Notes under the pieces: model-generated
Database searches by the model: none
Seen by the model: only the letters and a program-made list of their open reading frames with translations
Told to the model about the DNA's origin: nothing
Source of the DNA: Neckera pumila
Lineage: Eukaryota > Streptophyta > Bryopsida > Hypnales > Neckeraceae
Assembly: GCA_963969595.1 (NCBI GenBank)
Contig: OZ018415.1
Location: 17,856,001 to 17,920,000 of the forward strand
Length of the DNA: 64,000 nt
Direction: 5' to 3'
Program-made: the position numbers and the translations under genes
Part shown: piece by piece, positions 24,964 through 36,728 of the stretch
Numbering within the stretch: the first letter of the stretch is position 1
How the letters are laid out: each line of letters starts with the position of its first letter

Positions 24964-25717
24964 CAGTCGGGTACAGGATTCTTACAACCGGCTGATTTGA
25001 AGTATTCAAAGATTTTTGCATAGCATAGAAAAAGAATTGGAATTTTTCATCTTGCATAATTATCATGCAATCCTCATGCAGTCTCAATGAAGCATACAAA
25101 ATTTTGGTTTCAAAAAAGAAAAATTCCATTTTTGGTGAATTTCTAAAGTTAATTTTCATGGTTTTACATAATATTTTATTGAGAATAATTAGTGATGAAT
25201 TTTTTTAATCCAATTGCATAGATATGTAGGAAACATTCATATGCACATCTTTCATATTAAAAAACATCCCATTAAGTAACAATATGAGCTAAGAAGAGTT
25301 AAATGTGAAGTGTCATGTGATCAAAATTTGTGAAATAGATATCTTTATATTTTAACAAGATTTTGGCAAAGTGCTGAAATGTAAGTAACATCATGCTGAA
25401 ATGTACAAAAGTAGTTATTGTGTGAAAATCTTGTTAAAATATAAAAATATTTATTTCACAAATTTTGGTCTTGTGATGCTTCATATTCACTAATTATTCT
25501 CAATAAAATATTATGTAAAATCATGAAAATGAACTTTAGAAATTCATCAAAAATGAAATTTTGCTTTTTTGAAACTGAAATTTTATATGCTTGATTGGAA
25601 TTGTGTGAGGATTGTGTGATAATTATGCTCACTAGAACATACCAATTATATTGCACATTGTACAAAAAGTTGTGAATGGGTCAAATTGGCCGGTTGTAAG
25701 ACTACAGTACCCGACTG
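24964..25717. mobile_element. CAGTCGGGTAC-type foldback element
   Basis: A 754-bp insert with ends CAGTCGGGTACAGGATTCTT and complementary AAGACTACAGTACCCGACTG. It is absent from the matching place in copy 4 (about 46045) and copy 5 (about 63198). Its left and right halves are complementary far beyond the ends (for example 25150-25195 against 25485-25530), so almost the whole element is one long inverted repeat with a loop near 25380-25440. The candidate target duplication gtac/gaac is imperfect. It is non-coding; the frames at 24848-25159 and 25456-25665 lie in the arms. Confidence 0.8.
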
Positions 25718-25879
25718 AACTTCTAAATCGTCAGTGTCGTCAGTGTCCAATGTGGTAGATTCATTGTTTTCATTTCATATGGTTTCAGATGCGCCTCTGC
25801 ACAATGATGGTATTCTTGAGTTCTTATTTTACGGGGGTAAGAAGTTATGTTTTGATCTAAACCTTCTTCTGGAGTGCAG

Positions 25880-26579
25880 AGGACAAAGAGGAAGGCTCAA
25901 AGTCAACGTACCACATTCAGTAAGGTAGACAAGCCTATTACCACCCTGATTTGTAATTTGAGTTTATTGGGGTCAATTCCAAGAAGGGCATGTATTTTTC
26001 AGAGGTGTGCACTTGTTTCGCAAATCAAACCCAAGTGGAATTATAATTTTTCAATCAAAATTGTAATTTTTGCGAATTTTTGAAGTGTCAACCCTGAAAT
26101 TACAAAATCACTTGTAGATTGGGGTCATGAACATCATAGCAACAACCCATAACCACCCTTCCATGTATCTACTAGCACGTAAGTATGGACCAATGAAAAA
26201 TTGACACATTAGTCTTGGTGATATCAATGCTCTGATTTTGTCAGGAAAGTGACTGGAGTTGGATGAGTGTAGTGACGGAAATGGGACCAAAAATAGGATG
26301 ACGGAAATAGGAGGATGACGGAAATAGGAGGCTAACGGCTTTAGGCTGGTTTACCTCAGTGTGGAAAAGACAGAAACTGATGTTCACAGCAAGGGCCTTT
26401 TGAAAGGGCTGGCTACCATATCAGAAGCAGACTTACTCACAAAAGATCAACCAACTTTGCAGGAAATCCTAAGCATGACAAGTGGTGGACCTCAAACGTT
26501 TTCAGAAGACAATTCTTTATTCATGTTCAATAGCATAGATTTACAGGAGACATTTACAGTTGAAAAAATCAAAGTTTGA
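25880..26579 (+). pseudogene. Gene C exon, copy 2, split by an insertion
   Basis: I do not recognise this protein. After the acceptor ggagtgcag at 25879, the exon reads RTKRKAQSQRTTFS, then is interrupted by about 430 bp (25922-26359). It resumes as VEKTETDVHSKGLLKGLATI and continues through QPTLQEILSMTSGGPQTFSE to a stop at 26577-26579. Copies 4 and 5 show the two parts contiguous, so the gap is an insertion. The sequence is hydrophilic, with a basic start, like the C-terminal exon of a soluble protein. This is the only copy in which exon start and stop can both be seen. Upstream exons are not identifiable. Confidence 0.5.
25922..26359. mobile_element. Insertion splitting the gene C exon
   Basis: About 435 bp present only in copy 2. 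Its ends are loosely complementary (AAGGTAGACAAGCCTA against TAGGCTGGTTTACCTC), and it is bounded by CAGT-like sequence on both sides, consistent with a decayed terminal-inverted-repeat element. It contains a short direct repeat 'aggatgacggaaatagg' x2 near 26295-26330. It is non-coding. Confidence 0.5.
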
Positions 26580-26991
26580 AGACTCCAAAATTCCCAATGA
26601 AATGAGTCCAGTTCTCACATATTCAAAAAAATTCTAAAATAAGTTTTTTATGAGCAGTTTGCGACAAAACAATACTACAGATTGATGCCCTCAAATTCCA
26701 ACCAGCACTACCTGAATGGGACCAATAGCCAATAGCAACCAAATAAGTCGTGTTTAAGAATTTGCATTAACCAATGTGCACTATGCGCTTTAATTTCCTC
26801 ATTTCTACAATACAACGTCACCGTCTAGCATGCAGAACCAAATTTCAGCAATTCAGTACTGAATGAAGTTTCATCTTTAAAACACTGTCATCTCTTGTAG
26901 TCAACAAACATCTGTACTTCAATCTTACATAGAAGGATTATCTATCATCCACTGAAACTTTAAGATTGCTGTGTTATAGGGTTAACCACTA
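26580..26991. repeat. Start of duplicated unit 3, with an empty TTAA site
   Basis: Closely matches 51326-51516 plus 52446-52671, with the element at 51517-52441 missing here. The single TTAA at 26767-26770 in 'ttgcaTTAAccaatgtgcac' is the empty site for that insertion. No gene is present. Confidence 0.75.
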
Positions 26992-28650
26992 AAGGACCAA
27001 GTGATCCCTACAAGGGGATACTACAAAGTTTGGACAAGTTCCTATGATCTCATTTTTTGATGAGATTTTTTGAAACATTTTTTGAAGATAGGAAATCACA
27101 TCAGCTTCCTGGGAATATAATTTTTATTCCAATCTGTGTTCAAAAGCAGATATAATGCCATCCTAAGCCCAAAATGGTGGTCAGTGGGGGGTCATTGGAA
27201 GAGACGCTTGTATTATTTGTTGCGTTTTTAGAAGTACTACTGATTTTTTTTCTAGAGTGCTTTGAAATTAGAAAAATGATTTTTAAATATTTGAAAATTA
27301 CAAATAGTATATGCACTTTCAAGAAGAAAATACTCTAGGAAGGATAAGCATAGAAATATTTTCTAGTTAGGAGAACTAGAAAAGTACAAATTCTCAAGAA
27401 AATAGGCACTTTGATGTTATAATTTTTAAAAAATACAAAAAATAACTTATAAAGAAACTAAAATACGACCATTTTAAAAACTCTATGAAGATAGTCATTC
27501 ACTAAAAGAACCACCAAAATAATATTTTATCTATTTCAAAATGCAAGCAAAAAGAACTCATTTTGTGAACTTCCACACGATATAAAATTAACTGCTTTTA
27601 ATATTTGTTTGGACAATATCAAAATCTACTAGAAGACTACTTCTTCCAAAGTTTAGCTCAAAATTTATTTATTGGGATACTAAATGTTTCTAAACCCCCC
27701 CAAATTGGCAAGTGTGACATAAAATTGGGGGCTCTTTTTGGATAGTAAAATATTTTTGAAAATAAAAAAATATTAGGCAAGGTATATAATAGTCATATTG
27801 TAAGTACCTTAATTATAAACCTTAAGACATTTGGAGTCAAAATGCAAAAGTTATGGCCAAATAACTTATTAGCTTGCAAGGTGTGACATAAAATAATATA
27901 TGTGTTTTTTACAATTGCTCTGAGCAACTCCAAAAAAATCATGAAAAGATCAAAATCAAAATTTGAAATTTATTTTTTCATAAAAGACAATCTTGTCTAT
28001 TTGGATACATTTGATTCATTCTATTTGGACTACTAATGAGAAAGTTATAGACAATCTTGTTTTTCAAGCAATCTAAGCATCCTTTTGAAAAATAACTTAT
28101 AGGAATCATTCTTGAATGCGATTTTTTTAAGTTTTTACAAAAAGTTATTTAACAAGGTAAAATTTGCTTGCTAGAACAATCTTACTCTTAGGATTATTGT
28201 GTTTCAATTTCATCTTAGAGCTATTAATGATTTCGTTTTTTATTCCATTTTGGACCTACTTCTACTTAACATTTTTTTTAGAGAATGATAATTAAATGAT
28301 TTTTTTTTAAAAATTTATTTTCCTATATAGTTACTCAACTCAATGTTTAAACACTGAAATTTTTTAATTCAAAATTTGTAGTGCAAAAATTTTTAATGTT
28401 AAAAGATTCAAAGTCAAAAATCTAGTCACGGAAGGTGCAAAAGAATTTTTTTCCTTCACTTTAAATACAAAAATCTTGCAATCCATATGATAAAATCTTT
28501 TCTGAAATTTCTACCATGCATCTTTATACTTGTCTAATGCAAGATGTACGGTTAGGTATGCCAAGAAAACAACGTTTTAATAGTTTTTCATCTTGCAAAA
28601 GAAATGGCAATTTTTTAGTGTGTTTTGACAAAAAAAAGGCCTTGGTCCTT
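26992..28650. mobile_element. Old TTAA-type element, copy 3
   Basis: Starts at TTAACCACTAAAGGACCAAG and ends near ggccttggtcctt at 28650. Its interior is interrupted by a GGGTGAATGC-related insert (about 27185-27920). The same combination occurs at 52672-55073, showing that both insertions predate this duplication. Confidence 0.55.
27185..27920. mobile_element. GGGTGAATGC-related element, degenerate (copy 3)
   Basis: The left end is close to GGGGTCATTGGAAGAGACGC and the right end close to gttttttacaattgctc. The interior matches the elements at 16955-18339 and 52863-54353 ('gtactatttgttgcgtttt', 'gtgtgacataaaa'). It is older and more decayed than the intron copy at 3678. Confidence 0.55.
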
Positions 28651-28811
28651 TGAGCTTTAAACATCAAGACGGTCAATTCATGGTCAATGAAAGACAAAGG
28701 ATCTCTTGTGTAGGACAAAAGTGCAACTATTCATCTTTGATATTTTGTTGTGAAAAGGGGAGGTCTTCTACAGTAGTTTGACTTCCAACAAGTACTTTTG
28801 TTATTTTTTAA

Positions 28812-30314
28812 CCCCTGAATGAATTTGACTATCAATTTTCACCAAAAATGCTCCAAAACTACCATTTCTAACACAAGTACCAAGGTTTAGGAAAAAAAAT
28901 ATTATTGGAAATATGTAACCATAGGATCTTGTAGTAAATTGGTTTGAGAAGATGTGGTAAAAATTTCAAAAATTTCAGCCTTATAGATTGCAAGATAATA
29001 GCGTTTGAATTCACAAAAAATTCTCTCTCTCCGTAAAAAATTGGACAACCGCCCTTCACAAGGTCACATTTGTATGAAAAAATGTCCAAAATATTGTTTA
29101 CTCTTTGGCTTCATTTCCTAGACAAGTTGGATTCATGCTTGAAAAAATTTAGATCATTTAGAATTGTACAACATAAAGGAAAAAAATAGTGAGTAGAAAG
29201 AAGTAGAGAATGATTCAAAATACTAAATTGTCAAGAATATAATTATAGAATTGAAAAATGTCAATCCCAATGGTCGTAATGTTGTAATAACAATCTACAC
29301 CCAATTATTTTATTTTTTTTCAAATATATTGAAAATTGAATTAAATATCAAATGACTTCAACATTTATTTTAGAGTAGAGATTCCAGAACTACCCGCAAA
29401 CTAAAACTCCTCATAGTTTTCATCTCATTAATGAGAATAGAATGATTCAAAGCTTTCCATGTACATATGAATCTAGAGAACCAATATCAATTTTGTTTTT
29501 TTTTAAAGTGATTTTTGAAGAACTTTTTAGCTGCCCGCCGAGCATTGAAAATCACATATCATACAATAAGTTTTTAACCATGCAATTAAAAGTTATGAAA
29601 TTGTTGGCCCTTAAAGCTACTCTTGGGGAAAATATTGTGTGGAATTTCAAAGAAAAAAAATAAAATCTCCATTCATAGTTAGTTGCCCAAAATTCATTAG
29701 AAAGACTTTGAACCCTCTAAGGGTTTGTGAGTGGTTTTACTATTTGTATACCTAAGTTTGGAAAAGAGGGGAAGAAGATTAATGTTTACGCTGGCATCAA
29801 TGCCACCACGTAGGAACGGGTAACTTTGACTTGCTAGTTCTAACTACCTATTTGCGATTTGTGACTTAAAGGCCCTCGAGCAATTCAAGCACTCTCTCGC
29901 GGATCAAGTGCCTTTTGAGTTCCATCACAAGAAGCCAATCAAAAATCTTCAACTGAAAATGTAAAGAAGGAGCCATGTTTTATGTGTAAGGAAGACGGCA
30001 CTGTTCAAGCTTGATAAAGGGGCCTAGCTTTACACCAAAGAAGAAGCAAAATCCAGCTTTGAAGTAGGGACAAGTTGACCTCAGCAAAGACAGGCGTCAT
30101 ATCTCTTGTACCCAAGCCAAAATTTCGGGCCACATTTAAGTGATACAGAGACTAATCACTCCATAGTTACTTCAATAGTTACTCTAATTAGAGCCTGAGT
30201 AACTCTTTCTCATCAAATTCTTTACACTGTGAAGCAGCCCCTTAGAGGGTTCAAAAATTTTCCTAATGGCTATGCTACCAAAAAACGGTGTTTGGGGCTT
30301 TGGGCAGTTAGGGG
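28812..30314. mobile_element. TTAA-type element in unit 3, with nested insert
   Basis: It lies between TTAA at 28808-28811 and TTAA at 30315-30318. Ends are CCCCTGAATGAATTTGAC and ...GCAGTTAGGGG. It occupies the same genomic site as the element at 55237-56160 (shared flanks 'ccaatg.ttca' on the right), in the opposite internal orientation. The 1503-bp length includes a 575-bp nested element at 29694-30268. It is non-coding. Confidence 0.65.
29694..30268. mobile_element. CATTAG...CTAATG element nested in a TTAA element
   Basis: Ends CATTAGAAAGACTTTGAACC on the left and its near complement GGTTCAAAAATTTTCCTAATG on the right, with the inner matching boxes CCCTCTAAGGG and CCCTTAGAGGG. The related element at 51517-52441 lacks it (reads gcccaaaattgctatg). 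The ends resemble those of the 56456-56807 element. It is non-coding. Confidence 0.7.
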
Positions 30315-30995
30315 TTAAACCAATGATTCACTCGGTATAGACGGTAATGAAAAGGAATATTTCCAGGATCACCTCTTTGTCCTTTAAGAGTTAAGGGATA
30401 AAGCTAGAAGCACTAAGAATATACTTTTGTACAAACTTTGGTACAAAATGTGATCAATCCTAGACTAGATTGGTGGTGTTATTTTTGAAATAATTATATA
30501 TGCTGTACTGTAACTTTGGGGACGTAGATAACACTGTAAAATGGGGCAATGGTCCTCCCCCATGCAAGAAAAGTATTATGACTCCCTAATGAAATGGGAT
30601 CTATCAGAAAATGCAAGGATTGGGGTTGCCTGAGGAGCCGTACAGACAATTTTGGTCACTATACAGACCCTGCTGCCTCATTGCGAAACAACGTGAGTTT
30701 GTGTACGCAAGGCACCAATCCAACTAGCTTGACCCCACATACTCACTCTGTATACCATATATAGACTCTGTTGAGCGACGAAACCCAGCCTCCCTTTTAC
30801 ATACACTGACCAAGTTCGATAAATCCATACTGTCGTGAACTGAGACCTTTGTGAATTGAACATAGTCTGTAGGTCACAATTGGGGACGCCAGAATCGCGC
30901 CAATTCAAGGAGATTGCGCGCGGTTGTTTACCCGATCCTCCTTCGATTCCGGTAGTAGTCCCTTTGGTGAGCAGATCGAAAGTCTATTGACGAAA

Positions 30996-32146
30996 ATGAA
31001 GCTGCAGAACTGCCACAGCCGATGGTGTCGTCTTGAATATCCAGGCTTCACTGGGTCCGAGAGTTGCAAAAATGTCACTGCGACAATTTACGATATAGTT
31101 TCAGAATTCAATATTTCGGATACCATCCACATAGCCAAATATACCGCTTGTTGCCAGCTCTATTGCGGCGAGCGCAGTCAGCTTCTCCCGCTTCAATGTC
31201 AAGGGGTCTCTGAGAGAATGGCCTTCCTGACCTGGTTCATCGTGGTGATCCTCATCTTTTGTGTTTTGGCCCAGTTGGTGTCTGTGCTCGTGGAAAGGGG
31301 AGCAGGAAAAGTGACCTTTTTAGCAGGACCGTTGTTTCTCGCTTTCACTGCTGTGATTGTGTATGTGTTTACCGACGATACCTTCGATGGCGACACACCA
31401 TTCTATCCCGTTGAGGGAGCCTTGTTTTGCAGAAAATGACAAGGGTTTGCTTTTCCAATGGATTTTGCATGACTTCTTCTCTTTAATCCAAACCTACAAG
31501 TATATGGAGGCAGCTGTGATTAGCTATAGATTAGGAAGAGACTCTCTGCAGCCTGAGATTCATACTGAAACATATAGAATTGTATGGTGGGTCTCTGGCT
31601 CTACTAGTGTTTCTCATTGAAATAGTGATATATTGTAATTCATATCCTGGTGTTTTCGTTCTTCGAGTAATATTACAAACGTTTGGAGTACGCGTTGTGA
31701 AGTTAATTTGGAAGCGCACATTGGACTTGGATATGAAAGAGAAGAACAAAGCCTACCGAACATTATGAGAGCGGTGTCTTTCTGAAGATATCGAGGAGGC
31801 CTATGAAAACTCAGGAAAAGAAAACCATGTTTAATACCTGCTGAATGGTGAGAAAGATTTACAGGTTCAAGAGATTTTCAGAAATCATCGCATGAAGATT
31901 AGTCTACCTCTCCTTTTGGACAACACCAGTCCAGCACGCCTATCTTACCTGCTTCACCAACTTGACGTTGTACTCAGGGAGAATCCACCAAGATCACGAG
32001 TAGAGGTGCTTCATCCATACATAATGTCAATGTAGGAGAGTTTTGCCGTCCTGGCATGTTTCGATTGGTTAAGGACAGGCAGATCAACACTGATATTGCT
32101 CACTGCTAGCCTTGTGCAATTTATCAACAGGGTGGGTATGAATTAG
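30996..32146 (+). pseudogene. Gene A copy 3: internally deleted, many stops
   Basis: The exon 1 part is 30996-31421 (142 codons, through the second membrane segment). Then one deletion has removed the rest of exon 1 and nearly all of the intron, leaving only ttgttttgcag before exon 2 (31433-32146). Exon 2 has a short deletion at about 31591 and in-frame stops where other copies have TGT (31766), GAA (31831) and CAG (32033). The N-terminal segment is of the copy 2/5 type. It is clearly dead and more decayed in exon 2 than in exon 1. The 3' flank stops at 32146 and resumes only at 35331. Confidence 0.9.
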
Positions 32147-32708
32147 ATATCAATACCTTGTGTGTGTGTGTGTTTCTCTAGACTTCAAATCCTAGGCTAA
32201 GACTTAGTCTAAAGATAAAATTAAAAGAAGTCTTTAGGGATTCCATGCTTCATTTTTAAAAAAGAACTGAAATTGACATTGTGACCAAATTGCACTTTAG
32301 ATATGCAAAATATCTATTAGCTTTGTGATTTGAAAGGGATTTAAAACAAGTTGCAAGAAATGAAAAATGTACTTCATGCATAAAGTACATTTGATTTGGA
32401 CTAGCTAACTACCACCTTGGCCATATCACATGTTTAACTACCTCCTTAGATTTGGCCGGCTTTGGAATTATAGCCCTAGTGCTTGGAGCACCTTTAGTTA
32501 ATTTATTGGCTCATTTTAATTAGCACTAGCTTAGCAGAAGGGCTGCTATTTAATGAAATTTGGTGGAACGGCTAGAGACTGCACCAAGCTGCATGCCAGC
32601 TTTGACAAATCACAGCCTTGCCTTGATGATTGAACAGGACGAGTTGAAATGAAGTCGTGGAGCCTTGGTCCCTATCTTCTCTCCAGTTCCCTATCTTCTC
32701 TCCAGTTC

Positions 32709-32798
32709 GACCGTGCTTTCCGCAGGCTGTAGAGCTTCGACCTTGCTTTCCGTAGGCTGTAGAGCTCTGACCTTGCTTTCCGCAGGCTGTAGAGCTTT
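32709..32798. repeat. Tandem repeat, three 30-bp units
   Basis: Three nearly identical copies of a 30-bp unit containing 'ccttgctttccgcaggctgt' and 'agagctt'. They are preceded by two copies of 'ccctatcttctctccagttc'. The open frames across it on both strands (32572-32910 and 32665-32970) owe their repeats to this array. Confidence 0.85.
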
Positions 32799-33625
32799 GA
32801 GCATTTCCAGTAGCCAACCTGCATATAGTAGTAGCAAAATGATTTTGAATTTGTTGGTGGTAACTCTCAAATTGCAATGGATCCCTCACAAAGCAAGGCG
32901 CAATGCTCAACTATTTTTCAGGTTCAGCTATAGTTTTAGCCTTGGGTTTGATTTGCATGAGTATTTTTGAGTGTATTCTAGTGACATCTATAATATGTGC
33001 TATGGGCTGAAGACACCTGGTGTACCTCACTAACCTCACATTGACTTGTTTGGTTGTTGGGATGGACACAGGTGAGGTCCATGGCTTCTTGAAAACCTTC
33101 AAAAACTTTTGCATGATGTGAAGTTGCTCCTTACCTTAAACTTATGTTTACTTTTAGGAGTAAAGAAATGATGTTTATTTGATTTGTCAAAAGCTTGGTC
33201 TATATCAAGCTTGATATCTCTGGCATAGAACTCTCTGGACTCCATTTACTCTAGTGATTGTAATATTATCAATATTGTTGCAACTTAGCCATGTAATGTA
33301 TGGCAAGTTTTGGTACTGGACTTACGATTGAATAACATGGTGATGGACATGCGCAAATAGTTGTGAACTTAGATGTGTGATGTGATCTATCTATTTGCTT
33401 GTCAATTAAGAGGCTTGTAAATTGTAGGGGAGTTAACATGCTCCAAAGGCACCTTACTGCCCCTAATGCAAAGCTGATCTTGTTTATCTTAGAAGCTTTA
33501 CCACTGTACTCCAGTTTTACCACTGATTGCATTAAATTTCCAAGTTTAGAAAGAAGTATAGAAAAATCAAATAGGAATCATGGTGGTGCCTTGAAGATTC
33601 AAAGATGTCCTAGAAAAGTAAGTAT

Positions 33626-33766
33626 TGTTTGTTTGTTTGTTTGTTTTGTTTGTTTTGTTTGTTTATTTGTTTTGGTTGGTTGGTGGTTTTGGTTGGTGGT
33701 TTGGTTTGGTTTTGGTTGGTTTTGTTTTGTTGGTTTGGTTTGGTTTGGTTTGGTTTGGTTTTTTCA
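33626..33766. repeat. T/G-rich microsatellite (tttg)n to (ggttt)n
   Basis: A run of tttg/ttttg units changes into ttggt and tttgg units. The hydrophobic Phe/Val/Trp/Leu-rich frames across it are translation of simple sequence, not proteins. Confidence 0.9.
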
Positions 33767-35330
33767 GATTCATAATTCAAGCCTATTACCTAGATAAGGG
33801 CTTTACATACTATATTATGCTATTACAATTCATGTCATAGTATATGTGGTAGCAAAAGCAAAAACTTCAAACATCTTTGCTTTAAAGTTTCAAAGCTTTA
33901 AAACAAAAATTCAAAAACCTATAAGCTTACATTTAATATAGAAAAGAGTTACCATGACTTAGAAGACATTGTAATTTCCTATTAGGATATACTATTTCCT
34001 TTTCCTATTTTTCATTGTGATATGACTATTGGGCTCTTACCATTCTCCAATATAAACTGTACTGATCCTACTAGTGCTTTGAGCTGAGTGACTCTTGAGC
34101 TTACACTGGTACTTTGAGCTAAGTGATTCTTGAGCTTACATTACAAAGAGTCTGTTTGCTATAGAAAACTATTGCCTACATTGCAAGAAGTTGTTGATTG
34201 AATACTTGCCCTGACTAGTGCTTCAATACCGATTAAGCTGCGTACAAGGGTTTCTGATCAAATGGCTTCCTCACAGTCTTCTGCTCACAGTCAGGTCTCG
34301 ATTATGTTTGTGGTTTATGATTTAAGCTTGTATGTGTTTGTTAACTAGACTTTGAGGTAAATGTTTAGTTCCAAGTTTTTTCAAGTGAAAACAATAGCAA
34401 GTGTAGTGGTCTGCAGACACCTGATGCAACCTCACTGACGTCATTTTGTGATTTGTCTTTGGGACGGGTACAGGTGAGGACCACTTCCTCTCAAAAATGC
34501 TGGGGAGCTTTCTTTACACAAGAATATTATCTTCCTACTTTCTCAATGATCCATAGAAAAATGTTTGCATTAGATGGAGTACTTTTGGTTACAAAAATTA
34601 CTTCTTTTCAAGAGGTTCTAATAGTTGATTTCTTCTACTCATATACATGGTATTTTATTTATACATGTTTACACAAGGCATATGAGTAAGTTGTCTACAT
34701 ATTTGCTTACTACGTGATCACTGTCAAAAGCATGGGATTGATTTTACTTAGTTCCAGACTTCTCTTGAAAATAATCACTTTCTTTGAAAAGAAGTTTTCA
34801 TAGAAATGTCAATGAAATGGGATAGAAAAGATTAGATAAGTACTCATTCTAGAGATGTACCAGAAAAGTTTGTTTTGTTTTGTTTTGTTTTGTTTGTAGC
34901 GTGGACAACTACCTGACCGTGCGTCCCTCGGCCGCGTGCTTGGTACCGTCGGAAAGCTCTTGCCGAAGAGGGGTGCACCGGCTTGGTTTCGTGGCGTTTG
35001 GAGCGGTGGTGCAAAAGTTATTGAATTTCAAAGTATTTATTGAATAAAAAATTAGAAAATTACTTTTACTTTGATTTTGGTGGCGTTCTTGCTACTGGGA
35101 GTGGAATCGAGAGTTAGAAAATTGCTTTTTCTTTGAATTTGATGGTGGTCTTGCTTCTAGGAGTGGAACTGGGAGTGGAACCAAGAGTTAGAAAATTACT
35201 TGTGCTTTGATTTTGGTGGCGTTCTTGCTTCTAGGAGTGGAACTGGGAGTGGAACCGAGAGTGGAACCGAGAGTTAGAAAATTACTTTTCCTTTGATTTT
35301 AGTTGTGGCAACGACACAGGGCACACTAGT

Positions 35331-35428
35331 TTTATTAGTATGATAGTGAAAGAAACTTAAGATAAATCTCTACTACTACTAACCAATATTAACTTAGTGA
35401 GTGTGGATCCACGTAGTATAATCTTAAT
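35331..35428 (+). repeat. Displaced fragment of gene A copy 3 3' flank
   Basis: Ninety-eight bases matching the sequence just after the stop codon of copies 1, 2 and 4 ('tggtatgatagtgaaagaaa' through 'gtgtggatccacgtag'). It is the continuation of copy 3 beyond the 3.2-kb insertion, and ends where a GGGTGAATGC element begins. Confidence 0.85.
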
Positions 35429-35712
35429 GGGTGAATGCAAAAAACACTTGTACTATTTTATGTCACATCTTCAGATCAAAAGTCGTTGTGTGATATAAGT
35501 TTTAGAGAAATGATGCAAACAACTTGAAACTCATATCAAAGTTGGACGTACATGTGCCCCACGTGCTGCAATTTTTTGGATTTTTTCAAAGTTCATTGTG
35601 GAGGAAAAAGCAAATTTCAAAAAAATGTCACAAATTCATTTTTGGAGGTTTCTAGTACTATGGAGTACCTTTTTTGAAGTCATTGAAGTTTTAACTTGGC
35701 ATGCTTGTTTAT
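35429..35712. mobile_element. Left part of a GGGTGAATGC-type element
   Basis: Starts GGGTGAATGCAAAAAACACT directly after the gene A flank; empty paralogous sites (for example about 5388 and 21640) lack it. No matching right end is found before the inverted repeat at 35713, so it is truncated or its other end lies beyond. Confidence 0.55.
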
Positions 35713-36728
35713 ACTAGTGTACCCTATGCCGTTGCCACAAGCAGAATTGTAGTAAAATAATTTTCTAATTTTCTAATTCGTTTTACAAACTTTGAATATC
35801 AATATCTTTCACACCGTCATTCCAAATGCCACAAAACCAAGCCCATATACCCCTCCTCGCCCAAAGCTCTCCAATAGGACCAAGAATGCCACCAAAATTA
35901 AAGCAAAAGTAATTTTCTAATTTTTTGACCCATAAATACTTTGAAATTCAATAACTTCCGCACCAAGGTCCAAACGCCACAAAACCAAGCTTGTGCACCC
36001 CTCCTCACCGAGCCCTTTCCGATGGTATCAAGCGCAACAAGGAGACACATGGTCTAAGAGATCTCAACGTAACAAAACAAACAATCCAAACAAAACAAAC
36101 AAACAGCCAAACTTAAGGTATGGATGATTGAATTCCAACTTCTCAGGGAAGAGATTTCGAAAATATTTCTTCTAGTGCCGTGATTAAGGCCCTAGAGTGT
36201 CATAACTTCCACAATAATTTTGGAGAAACTCAGAAATCAAATACAGTTTTTGATTGTGCAGATGCCCTCTTCAATGACTTAGAAGAAATGGCCATCTTTT
36301 TACTTAATTTTTTAAAGTCACTTAGTATTTATGAAAAATGAAAAAAACAAATTGGCATTTTCTACAAATTATGGCAAATTGTGGCAGAAAATATTACTCA
36401 AGTGTAGTGAGTAGTAATGCGTAGAACTGGTGGGGGCCCACTTCGGATGGAAATCGCCAACGTGTACAATACACGTCAGTCGCTAATTTAATGAAACCAC
36501 TGTCATCGCCAATTCAATGCCGTGATTCAAAGATCCATGCATAATCACCACCATTGCTTGATTGGATTGTCTCTTAGGGTTATTGCAATTTTGAACGGAA
36601 TTGTTGTGTTTTGCTCGCGAGGAGTCAAGATTGTCACCGCTTTCATGGCTGGATTTCAAGTCGTCTTTTTTGAAATTTCAATTGACAATTCGTGTGCCGA
36701 TCATGGATGCTGGTCGATCTGTAGGGTA

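Larger units (their letters stand above)
32147..34865. other. Insertion complex in the 3' flank of gene A copy 3
   Basis: About 3.2 kb (to 35330) separates the copy 3 stop codon from its own downstream flank, which in the other copies follows directly. It holds a (TG)n tract near 32160, a 3 x 30-bp tandem repeat, a T/G microsatellite, and two diverged ~90-bp copies of a segment ('agacacctg...acaggtgagg') at 33008-33100 and 34411-34500. Parts look like LTR-retrotransposon debris, but I find no polymerase motif, primer-binding site or paired LTRs. No gene is called. Confidence 0.5.
34866..36105. mobile_element. Long inverted repeat enclosing a piece of gene A flank
   Basis: The left arm (about 34866-35330) begins with (ttttg)n and 'ggtgcaccggcttggttt' and ends 'gtggcaacgacacagggcac' + actagt. 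The right arm (about 35713-36105) is complementary, running from actagt through 'gccgttgccacaagc' to (caaaa)n. The left arm is longer because of a minisatellite (35080-35290, unit around 'ggagtggaaccgagagttag'). The 380-bp centre holds unrelated older sequence: the gene A 3' flank and the end of another element. This is either a foldback element or two opposed copies of one element. Confidence 0.7.

Noticed and set aside
32572..32970. Overlapping repetitive-protein frames on both strands
   Set aside because: Caused by a 3 x 30-bp tandem repeat; no domain and no paralogue.
33399..33840. Hydrophobic open frames rich in Phe, Val, Trp and Leu
   Set aside because: They translate a T/G microsatellite.
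33008..34500. Two similar ~90-bp segments considered as LTR parts
   Set aside because: Similarity does not extend beyond about 90 bp, and no primer-binding site, polypurine tract or polymerase motif is visible.
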